Assembly (NCBI GenBank): GCA_034670405.1
Contig: JAXDDX010000001.1
Span: 4,940,501-5,004,500, forward strand
Source of the DNA: Hoplostethus atlanticus
Taxonomy: Eukaryota > Chordata > Actinopteri > Trachichthyiformes > Trachichthyidae
Reading direction: 5' to 3'
DNA: 64,000 nt
Shown: positions 12,701 to 24,420 of the stretch, one piece after another
Layout of the letters: each line of letters opens with the position of its first letter
How positions within the stretch are numbered: position 1 is the first letter of the stretch
Made by a program: the position numbers and the translations under genes
Notes under the pieces: model-generated
Told to the model about the DNA's origin: nothing
Seen by the model: the letters and a program-made list of their open reading frames with translations, nothing else
Databases searched by the model: none

Positions 12701-14950
12701 TTGAGCTGCAGTAAGCTTATTGCATACTGCATATAACTTATTGCACTCCTACTTTAGCTCTGGTTATTATCCTAGATGCTTGTTTGGGGAGGAGATGCAC
12801 TTACGATTTCTGGTGACTAGTAGTTCACTTGCCTACTGTTGGATAAAACCGTTAACTAAAAATTAAGAGTTCAAGTCAAGTCGTGATTTACTTGAGTATA
12901 TTTATTTGCAATAGCTGAGTGCTCAGGAGAGATCCACACACAGTATAGGGTATACAGATCTCTAAAGAAAGAGCAGTTGGGAGTGAGGTTTCAGAGACAC
13001 AAGGCCATTTGTCAAGTCAAAACAACACCTAGATAGATAATAATACGCCTAAACATTAGCAGTTCCTTCAGAAACAAAACCAAATGATGGAGAACAGTCA
13101 AACAAACAGAGGGAATCATAGTAAATGGTTGACCTAAAGAATGCTAAGAGGGGTGCATACATTTTTCTACCACACCTACCTACGTTGAATGCACTTATTG
13201 CCACTTATAAGTCCGCAATGTAATGTAAATACGGACATCTGCTTGAGGTCAGTCAAATAGGAAAATATATAATATATATATATATATAGGTGGTCATCCA
13301 TAAGGTGTTTCTTACCTGTTTCCTCTCACCATCTTTATCGTCCACATACGACAGGACAAAATCTATCCTGCGCTTTCCGTCGCGGAAGAACACAGAGTCT
13401 TTACTCTGCTGCTGTTTGTCAATCTGTGAGGAGATGGATGGAAGAGAGATCACAACATGCATCCATTTGAAACACAAGCAGAGATATTCACAGCAGCTCA
13501 AGGAGTAGTTGCATGCATTCACCACAGCAGACCAGACAGTCAAATACCTGTGTCAGTGGCTAATGGCAAAACCCAAAGCTGTTGTTGAACAACGCCAACA
13601 GCATCCACAACAAATCAGTCATAACTGTGTGTTTCAATAGAAGAACATACAATCATGAAAGTATTTCCACTGCAAACACAAATGACATGCTGATGGCAGG
13701 ACAAGGCTTATATGCTGCCTATCTCTCCTCAACATGTTATATTGATCAGAACTGAGGTTCAAGAAGGAATCCCAAGCATTTTGGTAGAAAGCTGAACAGG
13801 TTGTGTCACTGAATCAGATCCAGAGAGATATCAATATCAAGTATTGTGATTTTACGAGCTTATTAAACACAAACTCAGATTATCTGTCATAGCAACGACA
13901 AAACAGGATGTGGAACAGTTCAGTACGATTACACTTCATGACAATCATAGACCACATTTTCTACACCGCAGCGGTCAGGTCAACCCTCCAACCTTATTTT
14001 ACTTTGTTTATACTTATGCCATCCAGTGTTTCCCCTATATGTATTCTACCATGGCAGGGCGGTAAGACCATTACCCACCATGCTAACAAATGTTTGCAAA
14101 ATCATTTTATTTTTACTCTAAATGGTCTCTTTAAGTAAAGAGGCAGGCGCTATATTTATTTTTCATATAGCAGTAACTTGATCTTAAATGTATTCTGTGT
14201 CATATTTCAAGTAATCTTCTGACTTAATAACTGGTTTTGAGGTGAAATCTCTCAGAAGGATGGTCCCGGGTCCCCCTGCATACTGTAACACCAGTTTGCG
14301 CTTCCCACCACCACAGCTGGAAAAAAAACAATATAGGGGAAACACTGCTGCAAGCCATATAGGTAGGAACCTGTATTTATCGTCAGTTAGCAGCTGCACT
14401 GACTCAGGCATGTGCATCAGCTAATGCTGTCCCCTGCGAAGGCTACAGGGAAATACTCACACAGGAATGCTTTAAGAGAGACAGGAAGACATGACCGTTT
14501 GCTCTCATTGCTCCTACAGCTGTTCAGAGAGCTATAAATAACTACGGGTACCAGGCACCAGAATATCTTGGTTCACCTCGGTACCATAGCCACCTAGACA
14601 GGACTGCACTAGAATTAGTACAACAAACACTACATCTACACTACACTACACCTACTGGATGTAGTTCAGCAGTTCGCATAGAGCATGCTTGCCCTGTCCT
14701 TCAGTACAACACCGTGGGGGAAGGGAAGGGAAGAAGAGTGCTTTACCTCCATGGCCCACTCCCTTAATGGTTATGATGCATCAGAAGAAAGTCTGGCCGT
14801 CTGACAGAGCAAAATTGCCTTTCTCCAGGGAGCGTAGTCGAGCCCTCAACACACTGCTTCTCTTACTCTAACTCCCCTGATCTGCCAGCCAGAGGGGCTC
14901 CATCCAGTCCACTCAATTCCCAGAACAAGCCCTCACTCGCTCAGACATCC

Positions 14951-15021
<71 letters not shown>

Positions 15022-18000
15022 CTCCCAGAGATGACATCAGCACACCGGTAGCATAGCCCCTGCCAACAGCCAACTAACGTAATAAGAGCAGAAGGGACAT
15101 CACTATACCACACTAGACCCTAGGCAGAGTGCTAATAGCCTGCAGCAGTGAAACATGTTTTAGGAAGAACTAAGCCAACTGACAAGTAAACTAACCACAT
15201 TCAGAAATACAGCCTCGACCGATAAGGATGACCAAAACTGATAGCTTGTGCATAAGGTCATCAATCTGGCTACTCACTGTTTGAAAACAATCAATGAAAC
15301 AACCTGGAGACCTTAAAACATCAATGTACAAAGTGCAATGTGGAACAGTACTGACAAGAAATACATGTCTCAGACACAGCCCAAAGGCAATTGGCTCTCA
15401 TAAAGCAACTGCTAAACTCCACAGCTTGACATTCAGGATCTACAACCCTGGTTCCTCCCTTGCCAACTTGAAGAGGCATCCATGTCTACGTGTACAACCT
15501 TTTTATAGCCTTCTTACCCCAAATTATGCATAGGTTCTACCCGTGGGTCCGAATTACCTCCCAGAGTAGATGATGTTGAACATGGCAGGGTGGGTGCTTT
15601 CTTTAACTGGGACGTTGCTCCAGAAACTCTCTAATTTGCTGTAATTACAGATTACCCATATGGAATCCCTGCATCTACGGGAACCCGCCCCTCCTCATTT
15701 AAACTGGTAGAGGCCACAGCGCTCTATACATTTACACACTAACCCTAACTACTGGGTGTGTAGGCATAGGTCTTTCATCTGAATTGAGGAGTGTAAATGT
15801 AGAACATGGCGTAAGATAAGCAGCCTACTACTTTACGGGAAGGGGACTCTTTTAAAGATTACTTTTAAGGTATTTCTGCTTTATTACACAGTATATACTG
15901 AAGAGTGACAGGAGGGATGGGAGGGAAACGGGACATGTGACGATGGTCATGATTTTGAACCCATAACGTCACAGGTAGAGGGTGTGAAGCTTAGCCCCTG
16001 ATCACAGGGCACCCCAGGAAAACGAGTCTTTCACCCACTCACTTTAAGCTTTCTTGCTGAATGCCTGCAGCCAATGTGATAATGTACTGAAGTATTACAT
16101 CACACAAAGCTTACAGCTGTTTCAAATAAGCTAAATTAAAATTTGCAATCATCGCATCATTTGCAAGTTTAAGTCCCAGGTACTCTAGTCATGATGTAGG
16201 TTAAAGACTTTAGTTTAAGGGAGCCAGACGAGAAATGGCACACAATTTCAAGTTTATGGCAGCTTTATTATTGAAAATTAGAAGCTGTTAGATGGTAGAA
16301 AGATTACACTCCTCACTAAAATAGGTCACACACCACAATTTAGAGGATTCAAAGTAGGACGCCTGTACGGTTAGCCACAGTACAGTTCAGTCCTGTCATG
16401 AGTACAGGGCAGGGTCATGATTACAGTATAGACTGAATACACTGCATGTGACACACATATACACACATATACACACATGTACATACACACATGTATGTAC
16501 ACATGCACATGCACAGTGTGTGTGAGCATGAACGTTTTCTAATTATATTTTAACACCACCAGGCTTGTGTGTTCTCTCCAGTGATGCAGACTGTTATCAC
16601 AGGTGAGAACAAAGCAAGTGAAAGGGCCTTTTCCATTTTTAATGAAGAACTCTCATGATGCATCAACACACATCTCATGGCAGCATGTTTCCATTACTCA
16701 GTCTCGGCAGAAAAACATGCTTTCCAGAAGCCACCAACATCTACAGTATGTACTGGTTTCAAATCTAAGCCAAGCCCAAGCTTTATTCCCTGGACGACTA
16801 ATGCTGGTGCAGAAAGTCCACACCGAACTTCTCTTGAAAGAAATAAAGGCTGGCAGGCCGGCAGAGTCATAAAGTAGCATCACATCACAAGCCTGTTTTA
16901 CCATGCCATACCCTGGAGCGAAACATCAGGAATAGTGCCCGCTTTCTCCAGTGCTGTGGAGGAACCGGGTGGACAGTGAGGGAAGGCCTATGTCAAAACC
17001 AATATCACACCCTTGAAACTGTAATGGCAACACAGCTCTAGATACAGCACAGATACATCAATACAAACAAGAGAAAAACAAGAGGAATCACAAGGTCAAA
17101 CACTAAAAGCCTCAACCCCTGCCTGATATTTAGAGTTTGAAGGCAGGTGGTTAACAGATTATGTCCAATGCATTGTATAACACTCTGAAACCACTCTATG
17201 GTAAGAAGCTGCCAAGACAGTGAGGGCACACCTAATCTCACTCGATTACGAGTTTGAGATTGTGTGAGATGACGCACACACACACACACACACACAGACA
17301 CTGACACAGCAGCATGCATCTGTGTCCATGCCTGGTGTCTTACCCCAGTCAAAGTGCTGATGCGCTCTAGGGTCTGGGGCTCAGACATGGGGCTGTCGCT
17401 GCACTCAGACGGGGCCAGGGAGGCCAGGCTGGTGTTGAGCGACTCACAGGACTCAAAACACACCCCTGGGGTTAAATGGGACTTAGATTTGGTGTGAAAG
17501 GAGCAGAGGAGAAAGGCATGTTAGGGTTATCTCTGAACCTCTTCCCTACCCAGCATGTGGGCTGTGCTGGTCTTCAGACCATTAGATTGGTGTTATCTCC
17601 AAGGTTAAGACTATTACGTGTGGGCTCCAATTAAGACCCACAAGCCAAACCCTGCTGCTGCATGCTGGCTGTTGACTGGTGGTGGGTTTTGAGAGTGATC
17701 ACTGACTGTACATCTGTGTTGTTATCACACTAGAAAGAGGAAATTAAGGGAAGGGATATGATGGACTTCCTGTTACCAGGTAAGCAGAAATGATGGATAC
17801 TGTATTCATCCTCGAGGGGAAATCCTGGATCGCAAACAGTATCGCAAAAAACAGAATGTATATAATATAAAAGGCCAAAATACTAAATACTAGAACACTA
17901 GATGACATTAAACAGGATGTACAGTAGATGGATGGCATATTTACATGTATACAAGTAATGTAATACAAGAAATGTTAAATCTGTCTGGGAGAGATAAAAA

Positions 18001-21000
18001 AAAATCAAGGATGGGAATGGCAAAGTTTCACCTCATGTAAATACTCGGTACCAGGCAATATACAGTGAGTCTACAAAATATTAGGGCCACCTTCCTACTG
18101 TTGAGTTGCACCCCATTTAGCACAACCATGTCCATGATTGTCAAGAGGACTAAAAACCTCTTTAACGTCTCCTCAACTTCATCTCCCCTTCATGACTGAA
18201 GTGGATTTAATAGGTGAAATCAATAAGGAATTACAGCTTTCAGCTGTATCCACCTGGTCAGCCTGAAAGAGCAGGTCCCTCAATTGTTTTGTCCACTCAG
18301 TGTAATTTGGATGGCCCAATTATATTCAAACTATTCAGGTGCACACGTCAGCATAAATCATTATATTACAGGCCATGATAGGCAAAACAGAGAAATGACT
18401 ATTAAGAATTTGCGTGAAATAACATTGCCGTTGTGAAACCCTTGCAACTCCAACTTTCAATTGAAAGATGTCATGGTTCTCCGGCCTCTTGGGCAGACAA
18501 TAGCCACGGCTTTGCAGAATATCCATGTGCGTGTATCGTGTGAATGCAAGCGTGTGGTGGGTATGATATTTACCCCTGATTGTCCCTGCTGGGAGGATCC
18601 TCCACTGGATGTGGGGTGGAGGTGGTAGCCGTTACTCTCATCTGCAAAGCAGTAAGACATGACATATTCAAGGACAATATAACCTGGCATTTCAAAGGCA
18701 AGTGGAAAGTCCAATTAGATCATTCTGAAATGGGATTAGCTCCATTAATCATTGTAGTAGTCTCTTGTTTATACCATTGTAATAAGTGTCATAGTGAATC
18801 CTCAAACAGGCAGATTGGTGGCAGTGTAGTTCAGTTTCAGGAAAATGAACAGCTGCCGTGGTAAAGAGAGGTAAGAGAGGAGTGCTGACAGACAGCCAAT
18901 GTTGTGGTCTATATTTGTACTGGATTTTGTGGCAGCACTGCCACAGGCCAGGCAGCATGACTTAACAGGACCGCTATACACAGAACCATGTTGCTAAGCT
19001 GCTACTCTAGTTCTCTGAGAAAGTGACTGTAGGGGATGTGGCAGAGATGTTTGGTAAACACCTGGGGACTTTTCTAAAGCCATGACGGAAACTGAATCCT
19101 ACTTTCACTTCCACTGCAAAACCTGTGAAATAACATAATTGCAATGTTACAGAGCACACTTAGGGAACAAGGCCCTAAGATTTAAGATTTCCAAATGGGT
19201 GGGCTGATGGAAAAAACAAGGCAAACACAGACCACTGTTGGCATAACCATACTAAAGAAATAAAGCAAAGTAGTGTTTCAGTCTGCGTTCTTAAATGGGA
19301 ACAGCACTAATTGCTGGTCTCTCTGAGGCTATATTTAGTCTGGACTCAGCATAGAATATGTGCTTACACTCCTGACCTGAAACAAGCATGAAGCTTGTAA
19401 CAATGCCAACCCTCTCTGTCTCTTACATGATTATACCCCACATCAACAAAGTAAAAGGTGGTGTCATTGAAAAACAATAATGAATTACTTGAATATAGCG
19501 CCGCCTCTGATATAGCGCTGCCTGTGGTGTCACTATTTCACCACTCCAGACTTTTTTTATTTGGTTGGGGTGGATCTTCTTCTTTATTTGATTGACTAAG
19601 CTCTTGATAATACCTGGCACTATGTACAATGTATTTAGAATCTGCAATTTAAGGATGCTTGTATCATTTGTATACATAGGAGTTATGGTGGGATCTGAAA
19701 AACTAGGAGTGACTGTTTTCCATCAACAATCATACCCTTGACGAATCTATGCACCTCAATACATTAAAAACAATCAAGATTTGGATTTCAAGCACCCAGC
19801 CAGCCTTGAGCTAGCCGTTCATGACAAATGTATTGACTCAAAACATAATTTGACCTAAAGTAGTCAGAGTGTTCTTTTTACATCCTCTTTTATACCAGTG
19901 TAATGAAGGGACTGGGTGTTGACATTGATCAGGACTGTTGTGATTTGTTCCTAAAAATGTGGTGGCCTTTCACAGCATCGGGGAATGTCTCCACATTTTG
20001 ACACAGTTGGATAAAGTAATGGAGCACAGCTCAGCTACAGCAAGAGTCCCTTTACACCTAAGTAGCTTTCACAGTCAAAGCATTGTTCCAGAGAGAGCAG
20101 CTGATCACAGTGGAAATACCGCAAGGCATTCATTTATTTTACTATAGCAACCCAATAGAGTCAACACGGTGAAACACAGATGCATCTATTATGTACGTAT
20201 ATAGGGAAATGTGTACTGGGAAGTTATTGTACAAGTTCTAATAAAATGTAAATCCACTTGAGTCGTAAAGCCACCAATATGAATAGAAATGGTGTAATAT
20301 TGTTACATAAGAGATCAAATCACTAAGCTATTTAACATCTATGACTATATTGAAGTGTGAACTCATCTAGAATACATCTAGGGAAAACACTGGTGCACAT
20401 ACAGTTTGTAACTGATTGGAATTTTAAAGCAAGCCAACTTTCAGCCATCCACAGGTTATTTTGCCTTACACTGTGCTGTTGGCTTTGTCATAAACTATCA
20501 GTGCTGCTTTAATTCAATTCAACTGGGAGTGTTGAGTAGAAACACTGGTTTGACTGTTATCTCAATGCACCATCTCCATCTACATATACACACAAACACA
20601 CACACGCACACACACACACACAACACCAAGATAACAGCAACCTAGTTCATGACCCTGCAGTTATCACTCCTACTTGAGTCTAGGCTGGTAAAAATCCTCT
20701 CTGGTCCTCTCTGTTCGACCGACAGATGAAACAGTACACTTCTGAGGGTTGATGCAGAGTGTCCGGTGTGATTCATCCTCCATTCAACAATACCATACAT
20801 GGCTAAAACCACAACCTCCTCTCTAGGCGTTTGTTTTAAGTTTTCAGCTGTCTAGAGGTCTGGTGGAGTGGGGCGGCTTGCCACACAGACGCCTGGAACT
20901 GACCGGGAGTTTCCAGTGGCAAAGCCAGCTGTCCGGGCCTGGACATGTGACTGCAGGCTGGCTGGCTCAGGCACTAATATTACCCTGACACGAAATCCAA

Positions 21001-21593
21001 CTAAGATCTAGTCCCGGCGAGAACGGGGAAATGTGCACGGTGAATAAACTGTAAAATAGTTCAGCAGAAATTACTTGCGCAGAGGAAAACATTGTCGTGT
21101 GAAGGGGGATGTAGCATTACCAAGGTACAAAGCTGTACCCATCAACCCATAACCCATCAACAACAACCCATGTCCTGAGTCTAATTTAAAAAAAGATACT
21201 CAACACTTTGCTCGAGTAAATTTAGAAATGTCCAACTCGTACACAAATATTCCTAATATATTGCTGAATGATAGCTAGCATACACTAACGTAAAATCCCT
21301 ATAATATTCCATTTTTTCTTTCTGTAGTATTCTTCTAAAATGTATTATACTATTACTGTAGTTGAATAAATGTAGGATTATTTTTTACAACCTTGTTAAA
21401 TAAAATAACAGGATCTCATCAACAACAATAGCCCAACACATTAACTTCACAACATAAGTTATAGTGAAGGCAAAAAAAAAAATCCACCGGCTGTGGGCAA
21501 TCGGCTTACTAAATCTTACTCACCGGTGTAAGAGTCTGTGGGGCTCATCTCAATTAAACTTTGATCTCCGGTCCTTCCCGTTATTCGGTCCAT
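3711..21593 (-). CDS. ano5: Anoctamin-5 (TMEM16E), complete coding region
   Basis: Ten-helix TMEM16 protein of intracellular muscle and bone membranes, a family of Ca2+-dependent lipid scramblases and channels; human ANO5 loss causes limb-girdle muscular dystrophy. Coding exons in transcript order: 21524-21593, then 18574-18641 or 17344-17465, 13316-13423, 11992-12060, 11371-11655, 11101-11220, 10793-10908, 10571-10705, 10285-10390, 10131-10191, 8895-9046, 8293-8373 or 7842-7916, 7146-7374, 6845-7023, 6645-6742, 5768-5898, 5090-5295, 4712-4911, 4187-4292, 3711-3941. Phase is kept at every junction; the version with 18574-18641 and 7842-7916 gives 914 residues (human 913). Family marks: '[20 protein letters not shown]', '[19 protein letters not shown]', '[20 protein letters not shown]', '[20 protein letters not shown]', '[10 protein letters not shown]', '[12 protein letters not shown]' and '[11 protein letters not shown]'. 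These match ANO5 better than ANO1 or ANO6. Start ATG at 21591-21593, stop TAG at 3711-3713. The last ~25 residues are Cys/Pro-containing and unlike human. I cannot tell ano5a from ano5b. Confidence 0.95.
6411..6480 (+). repeat. Unclassified interspersed repeat, copy 1
   Basis: The segment containing CTCTCCTGAGCGCTCAG followed by AATAAATATACTCAAGTAA recurs, inverted and diverged, at 12879-12945. The weaker similarity continues leftwards (about 6300-6410). It lies in the ano5 intron 5899-6644. No coding trace was seen, so the family is not assigned; an old LTR end or a non-autonomous element would both fit. Confidence 0.45.
7842..7916 (-). other. ano5: ano5 exon 12b (canonical version of a duplicated exon)
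   Basis: 75-nt phase 0-0 exon coding [16 protein letters not shown]… and ending …SGATVLFW, which corresponds to human ANO5 '[25 protein letters not shown]'. It leads into the membrane segment that begins '[16 protein letters not shown]' in the next exon (7146-7374). Acceptor TAG at 7917-7919, donor GTGAGC. Confidence 0.8.
8293..8373 (-). other. ano5: ano5 exon 12a (alternative version of a duplicated exon)
   Basis: 81-nt phase 0-0 exon with TAG acceptor and GTAAGG donor, 376 nt upstream of exon 12b in transcription order. It codes [15 protein letters not shown]… and ends …CWATVVLW. It shares the opening 'EME' and the closing 'ATV..W' with exon 12b but differs between them, as expected of an old exon duplication. 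Using both would keep the frame but insert a second half-helix. Confidence 0.6.
9205..9698 (+). mobile_element. LINE 3' end (reverse transcriptase C-terminus, 3' UTR and AATTC tail)
   Basis: An open frame reads '[18 protein letters not shown]…', then '…[18 protein letters not shown]', the C-terminal pattern of fish LINE-encoded reverse transcriptases of the L2/Rex1/CR1-like group. It is followed by a UTR with AATAAATAAAGG and a pure (AATTC)n tail at 9651-9698, the usual 3' tail structure of such elements. It is a 5'-truncated insertion in an ano5 intron, on the strand opposite to the gene. The exact clade cannot be fixed by eye. Confidence 0.7.
12879..12945 (-). repeat. Unclassified interspersed repeat, copy 2
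   Basis: Inverted, diverged partner of the segment at 6411-6480, sharing CTCTCCTGAGC.CTCAG and AATAAATATACTCAAGTAA on the minus strand. It lies in the ano5 intron 12061-13315. Confidence 0.45.
14955..15018. repeat. (GA)n microsatellite
   Basis: Uninterrupted GA dinucleotide repeat of about 64 bases in the large ano5 intron 13424-17343. Confidence 0.95.
15866..16018 (-). mobile_element. tRNA-derived SINE
   Basis: Read on the minus strand it starts with GGTGCCCTGTGATCAGGGGC (A-box-like), has a B-box-like GGGTTCAAAATC, a pyrimidine-rich body with TCCTGTCACTCTTCAGTATA, and ends in AATAAAGCAGAAAT. This is the usual layout of tRNA-derived fish SINEs, and the tail matches the copy at 62958-63111. 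Confidence 0.6.
17344..17465 (-). other. ano5: ano5 alternative N-terminal exon 2b
   Basis: 122-nt exon with CCCAG acceptor and GTAAGA donor. It reads openly (…[19 protein letters not shown]…) only if entered in phase 1, exactly the phase left by exon 1, and leaves in phase 0 as the exon at 13423 requires. It codes an acidic Ser/Thr-rich cytosolic stretch. It cannot follow exon 2a, because that entry phase runs into a stop inside this exon. Confidence 0.65.
17786..17850 (-). mobile_element. LINE/SINE 3' tail fragment
   Basis: On the minus strand it reads GGATTTCCCCTCGAGGATGA then ATACAGTATCCATCA, the familiar 'aatttcccctcgaggatgaataaagtatctat' type of 3' end of fish retroposons. Only the tail is recognisable. 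Confidence 0.5.
18061..18304. mobile_element. Non-autonomous DNA transposon with terminal inverted repeats
   Basis: The ends are imperfect inverted repeats: TACAGTGAGTCTACAAAA at the left and, reverse-complemented, TACACTGAGTGGACAAAA at the right. The 244-bp interior has no coding trace. It resembles a repeat I know from salmonid genomes with ends like cactgagtgtacaaaacatt, here internally deleted. It lies in the ano5 intron between exons 2a and 2b. Confidence 0.65.
18574..18641 (-). other. ano5: ano5 alternative N-terminal exon 2a
   Basis: 68-nt exon with GCAG acceptor and GTAAAT donor, entered in phase 1 from exon 1 and leaving in phase 0. It codes a Gly/Ser/Gln-rich stretch ([15 protein letters not shown]…) of the cytosolic N-terminus, a region that varies widely between anoctamins. 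Its phase class is identical to that of exon 2b. Confidence 0.65.
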
Positions 21594-23566
21594 GCTGCTG
21601 AAGCAGCCAAGGCGGTCCTGCTGGTCTCAATCTAAACCCACGCCTGTGACTCCAAGCTATTTTTCTATACAGAATGTTAAGTCTGTCCTCCTGTGAACCA
21701 CTTCATGACCACCACCAGGCTGCCTCGCTTACTCACTGGCTGCCTGCATCACTTCTGCAGATAATGCTCGTCATTAAAGGGGCGTGGCTCCAGGACTCTG
21801 CCGCGTGTTGGCTCACAAGCCAATAAACTATGGCTACTTGAAATTATGTGGATAGAACTAAATATGGTGAGGCTGTGTTGTATATAAATCAGTGCATCTA
21901 TTCATTTTGGATTCCTGTTTGGTAACAGTCTACAGTTTACGCTCGAAAAAGTGAATCTACGAAAGGCTAACCTAAAAACAATAAATGAATAGTAACGACA
22001 GAGAAGCTAATAGCTGGAAGAGATGTGTTGTAATTGTAACATCTGCAAGCATATCACATGTTACTATTTTAGCAAATATAGTGAAAGATAAGATTTTGTA
22101 ATCAAAATATGGGAGAAAACGTCAATATCAAAAAATATCAAAAATGTCACGGGCTTGGTGAAGTTCATTGTATCAAATAAATTGAGGCAATAAATATAGT
22201 TTGTGTGTTTCTTTGGTTTTGCGATGCACAGTCCCACGTCTGTGTTAATGATGGGGGATGGTCGGTGTCTTCAGCTTCCCCTGCTTCTCCCAGTCACATC
22301 TTTCTTCTTAAAGTTACAGTCCGGTCAAATTTAGTAGCAGCGGCCCATCATCGCCCTTCAAGTGGTTTATACAGTCCTGTACTCATGCAATTATGTTAAC
22401 CTTCTGTGCGGGGTGTGGTAGTGTGCAGAAATACAGCTGCTTATTTACTTGACCACTTTTTCTTCAGCCTCATATCACCTCTCATCCTTGACATATGGGT
22501 CTTGGGTGTGCACTACCTCCCCAAAAAAAAGTTTCCAAGATTAATGGCAAATATCTTCCCTAATAACAAGGCGCGGGTGGCCACCCATTTGACATGTTTG
22601 CTTTTCCTTCTTTTTTGAAATATAGACTGGAGAGTGGATAGTGCAGCTGGATAGTGCAAGCTAGAGTTTCTTAGGGCATTTGTAGGCAGATTTTAAAATA
22701 TAACATCACAAAACAAAGGCTGTATTTACACATTTTGAACACAGTGACACTCATATCTAATAGTAATCTGTAATGTAAAGATCAGATGTGGTTCATATAT
22801 TGTATAGTTAACTCCAGGTGTTTCATCTGTGTGAGTAAAGTGGTTTGGAGATGCGCAAAATGTTTTGTAAGACTCATTCAAGCGTGATCTACATTGATTA
22901 CATTACAAGAATAATACTTGTATTTAAAGAAACCTGCCTATCCTTTATGGGCGCGAGGTACTTTGACATTTTCATTACAGGACTCAAAGTTTGACATTGC
23001 TGAAGGTTTATTTTGAACAAATGTCACTGTTTTTCTGACCACTGTGTAGAAGGATTTACTTATGATTGCCAGTGCATGGTGCCAATCAGCGATGGATATG
23101 CGGGCAATGTCAATCTGTTTGCTGTCATCTAGTGGTGGGCAGATGCTAATACACATCAGTAAGGAGGAGGCAACAATACAATTTAGCGTTCCATCGTAGC
23201 TGATAAGCCATATCGGAATGATTTTAGTCTACCGGTGCTCTAATATAGGTCTCTGTCGCCCAATGCGGATTGGCTGAACACATTATTGGATTTCATGAAT
23301 TGAAAAGGTAAATTGAGAAGAAAGCCACCACGGGGCAGAAAATAAACCCTGTGACATCACAGCAACAGGTATAGTCGCTTTCACATTCCTCAGCTTATAA
23401 AACAACAGCACGTTTGTTCCTAGAGGAAGTACGGAAGTTAAACAGCACTCATGTCATTTACAGCTTGGGAATATTGGTGAGCTCACCAAAAGGCTTTGGG
23501 ATCAGTGAATGGTGATTGAATCATTTTGGTCTGGGAAGTCGCCTCTCCATTCAACACCTACTCATC
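21594..23566. promoter_or_regulatory. Shared ano5/ano9 divergent intergenic region
   Basis: ano5 is transcribed leftwards and ano9 rightwards from this 2 kb spacer, so both promoters must lie here unless distal first exons exist. Near ano5 there is a GC-box-like GGGGCGTGGC (about 21779-21788) and a CCAAT at about 21820. Near ano9 there is a TATA candidate (separate entry) and a CRE-like GTGACATCAC at about 23351. No other gene was seen; the short open frames look random. Confidence 0.55.
23396..23402 (+). promoter_or_regulatory. TATA box candidate of ano9
   Basis: TATAAAA about 170 bases before the ano9 ATG, which would allow a short 5' UTR of roughly 140 bases. This is a motif match only. 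Confidence 0.4.
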
Positions 23567-24342
23567 ATGCCCGGCCACAGGAGGCAGGTAGGTGGTCTTA
23601 TTCATGGTACTATAGGGCTACTGTGGGTTTCTCCATATTCCTCTAATAGCCAAATATCTATAGGATTAATAGGATAACTATATAATGAGACTGTAACCTT
23701 ACTAGTGCTAGAGTCATATTTTATGTTGCCATAAGACTGTTGTCTTTATCATGACCAGAAATGCTTTGAGCTACATGGAAGCATGTACTTGTCACACTAA
23801 ATAGCTATGACAATACAGCAGTACAAGATTGTATAAGACTAGCCATTACACAGATTTTGAGTAGGCTGCAAATAAAATGATAAGGTCTAAATGTAGAAAA
23901 TGTAAAATCTCTTTTGGTTTCAAGATAGCCAGATTGCATTTCTGCATCTGCCACTCCTTCACTGTCCTGGCCTAACTAGCACATAGATTTTGGAACATGA
24001 GTAGCATGGTTTGGCATGGCAGTGAGAACACACCAACATGCCATGCTGTTCAGTCAGGTTAACCCTTCATGTGCCAAACCTAATACACTGGCAATAATCC
24101 TTAGTGAGTCAGGATCATCACATGATTTTCTCAGCACAGTGGCATTCTTTACCACCCCACCCTGTGCTTGTAGATTATTTTGTAGATGATAAACTTTCCA
24201 CAAATATTGGACTAACTTTATATTGATGGAATATCAAATTTATGGAGCTACAAAGCCAAATTCTCCTAGGTACTTTTAACTCACCCGTCTAATCCTCATG
24301 TCACTTTTCATCATAATGCAATTTCTGGGACAATAAAGAGCC

Positions 24343-24420
<78 letters not shown>

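Noticed and set aside
14184-14417. Minus-strand open frame (…[20 protein letters not shown]…) inside a large ano5 intron, with a good acceptor before it
   Set aside because: There is no convincing donor, its phase fits neither the preceding nor the following ano5 exon, and it has no anoctamin similarity.
14913-15113. Open frame made of repeated Leu-Ser
   Set aside because: Translation of the (GA)n microsatellite.
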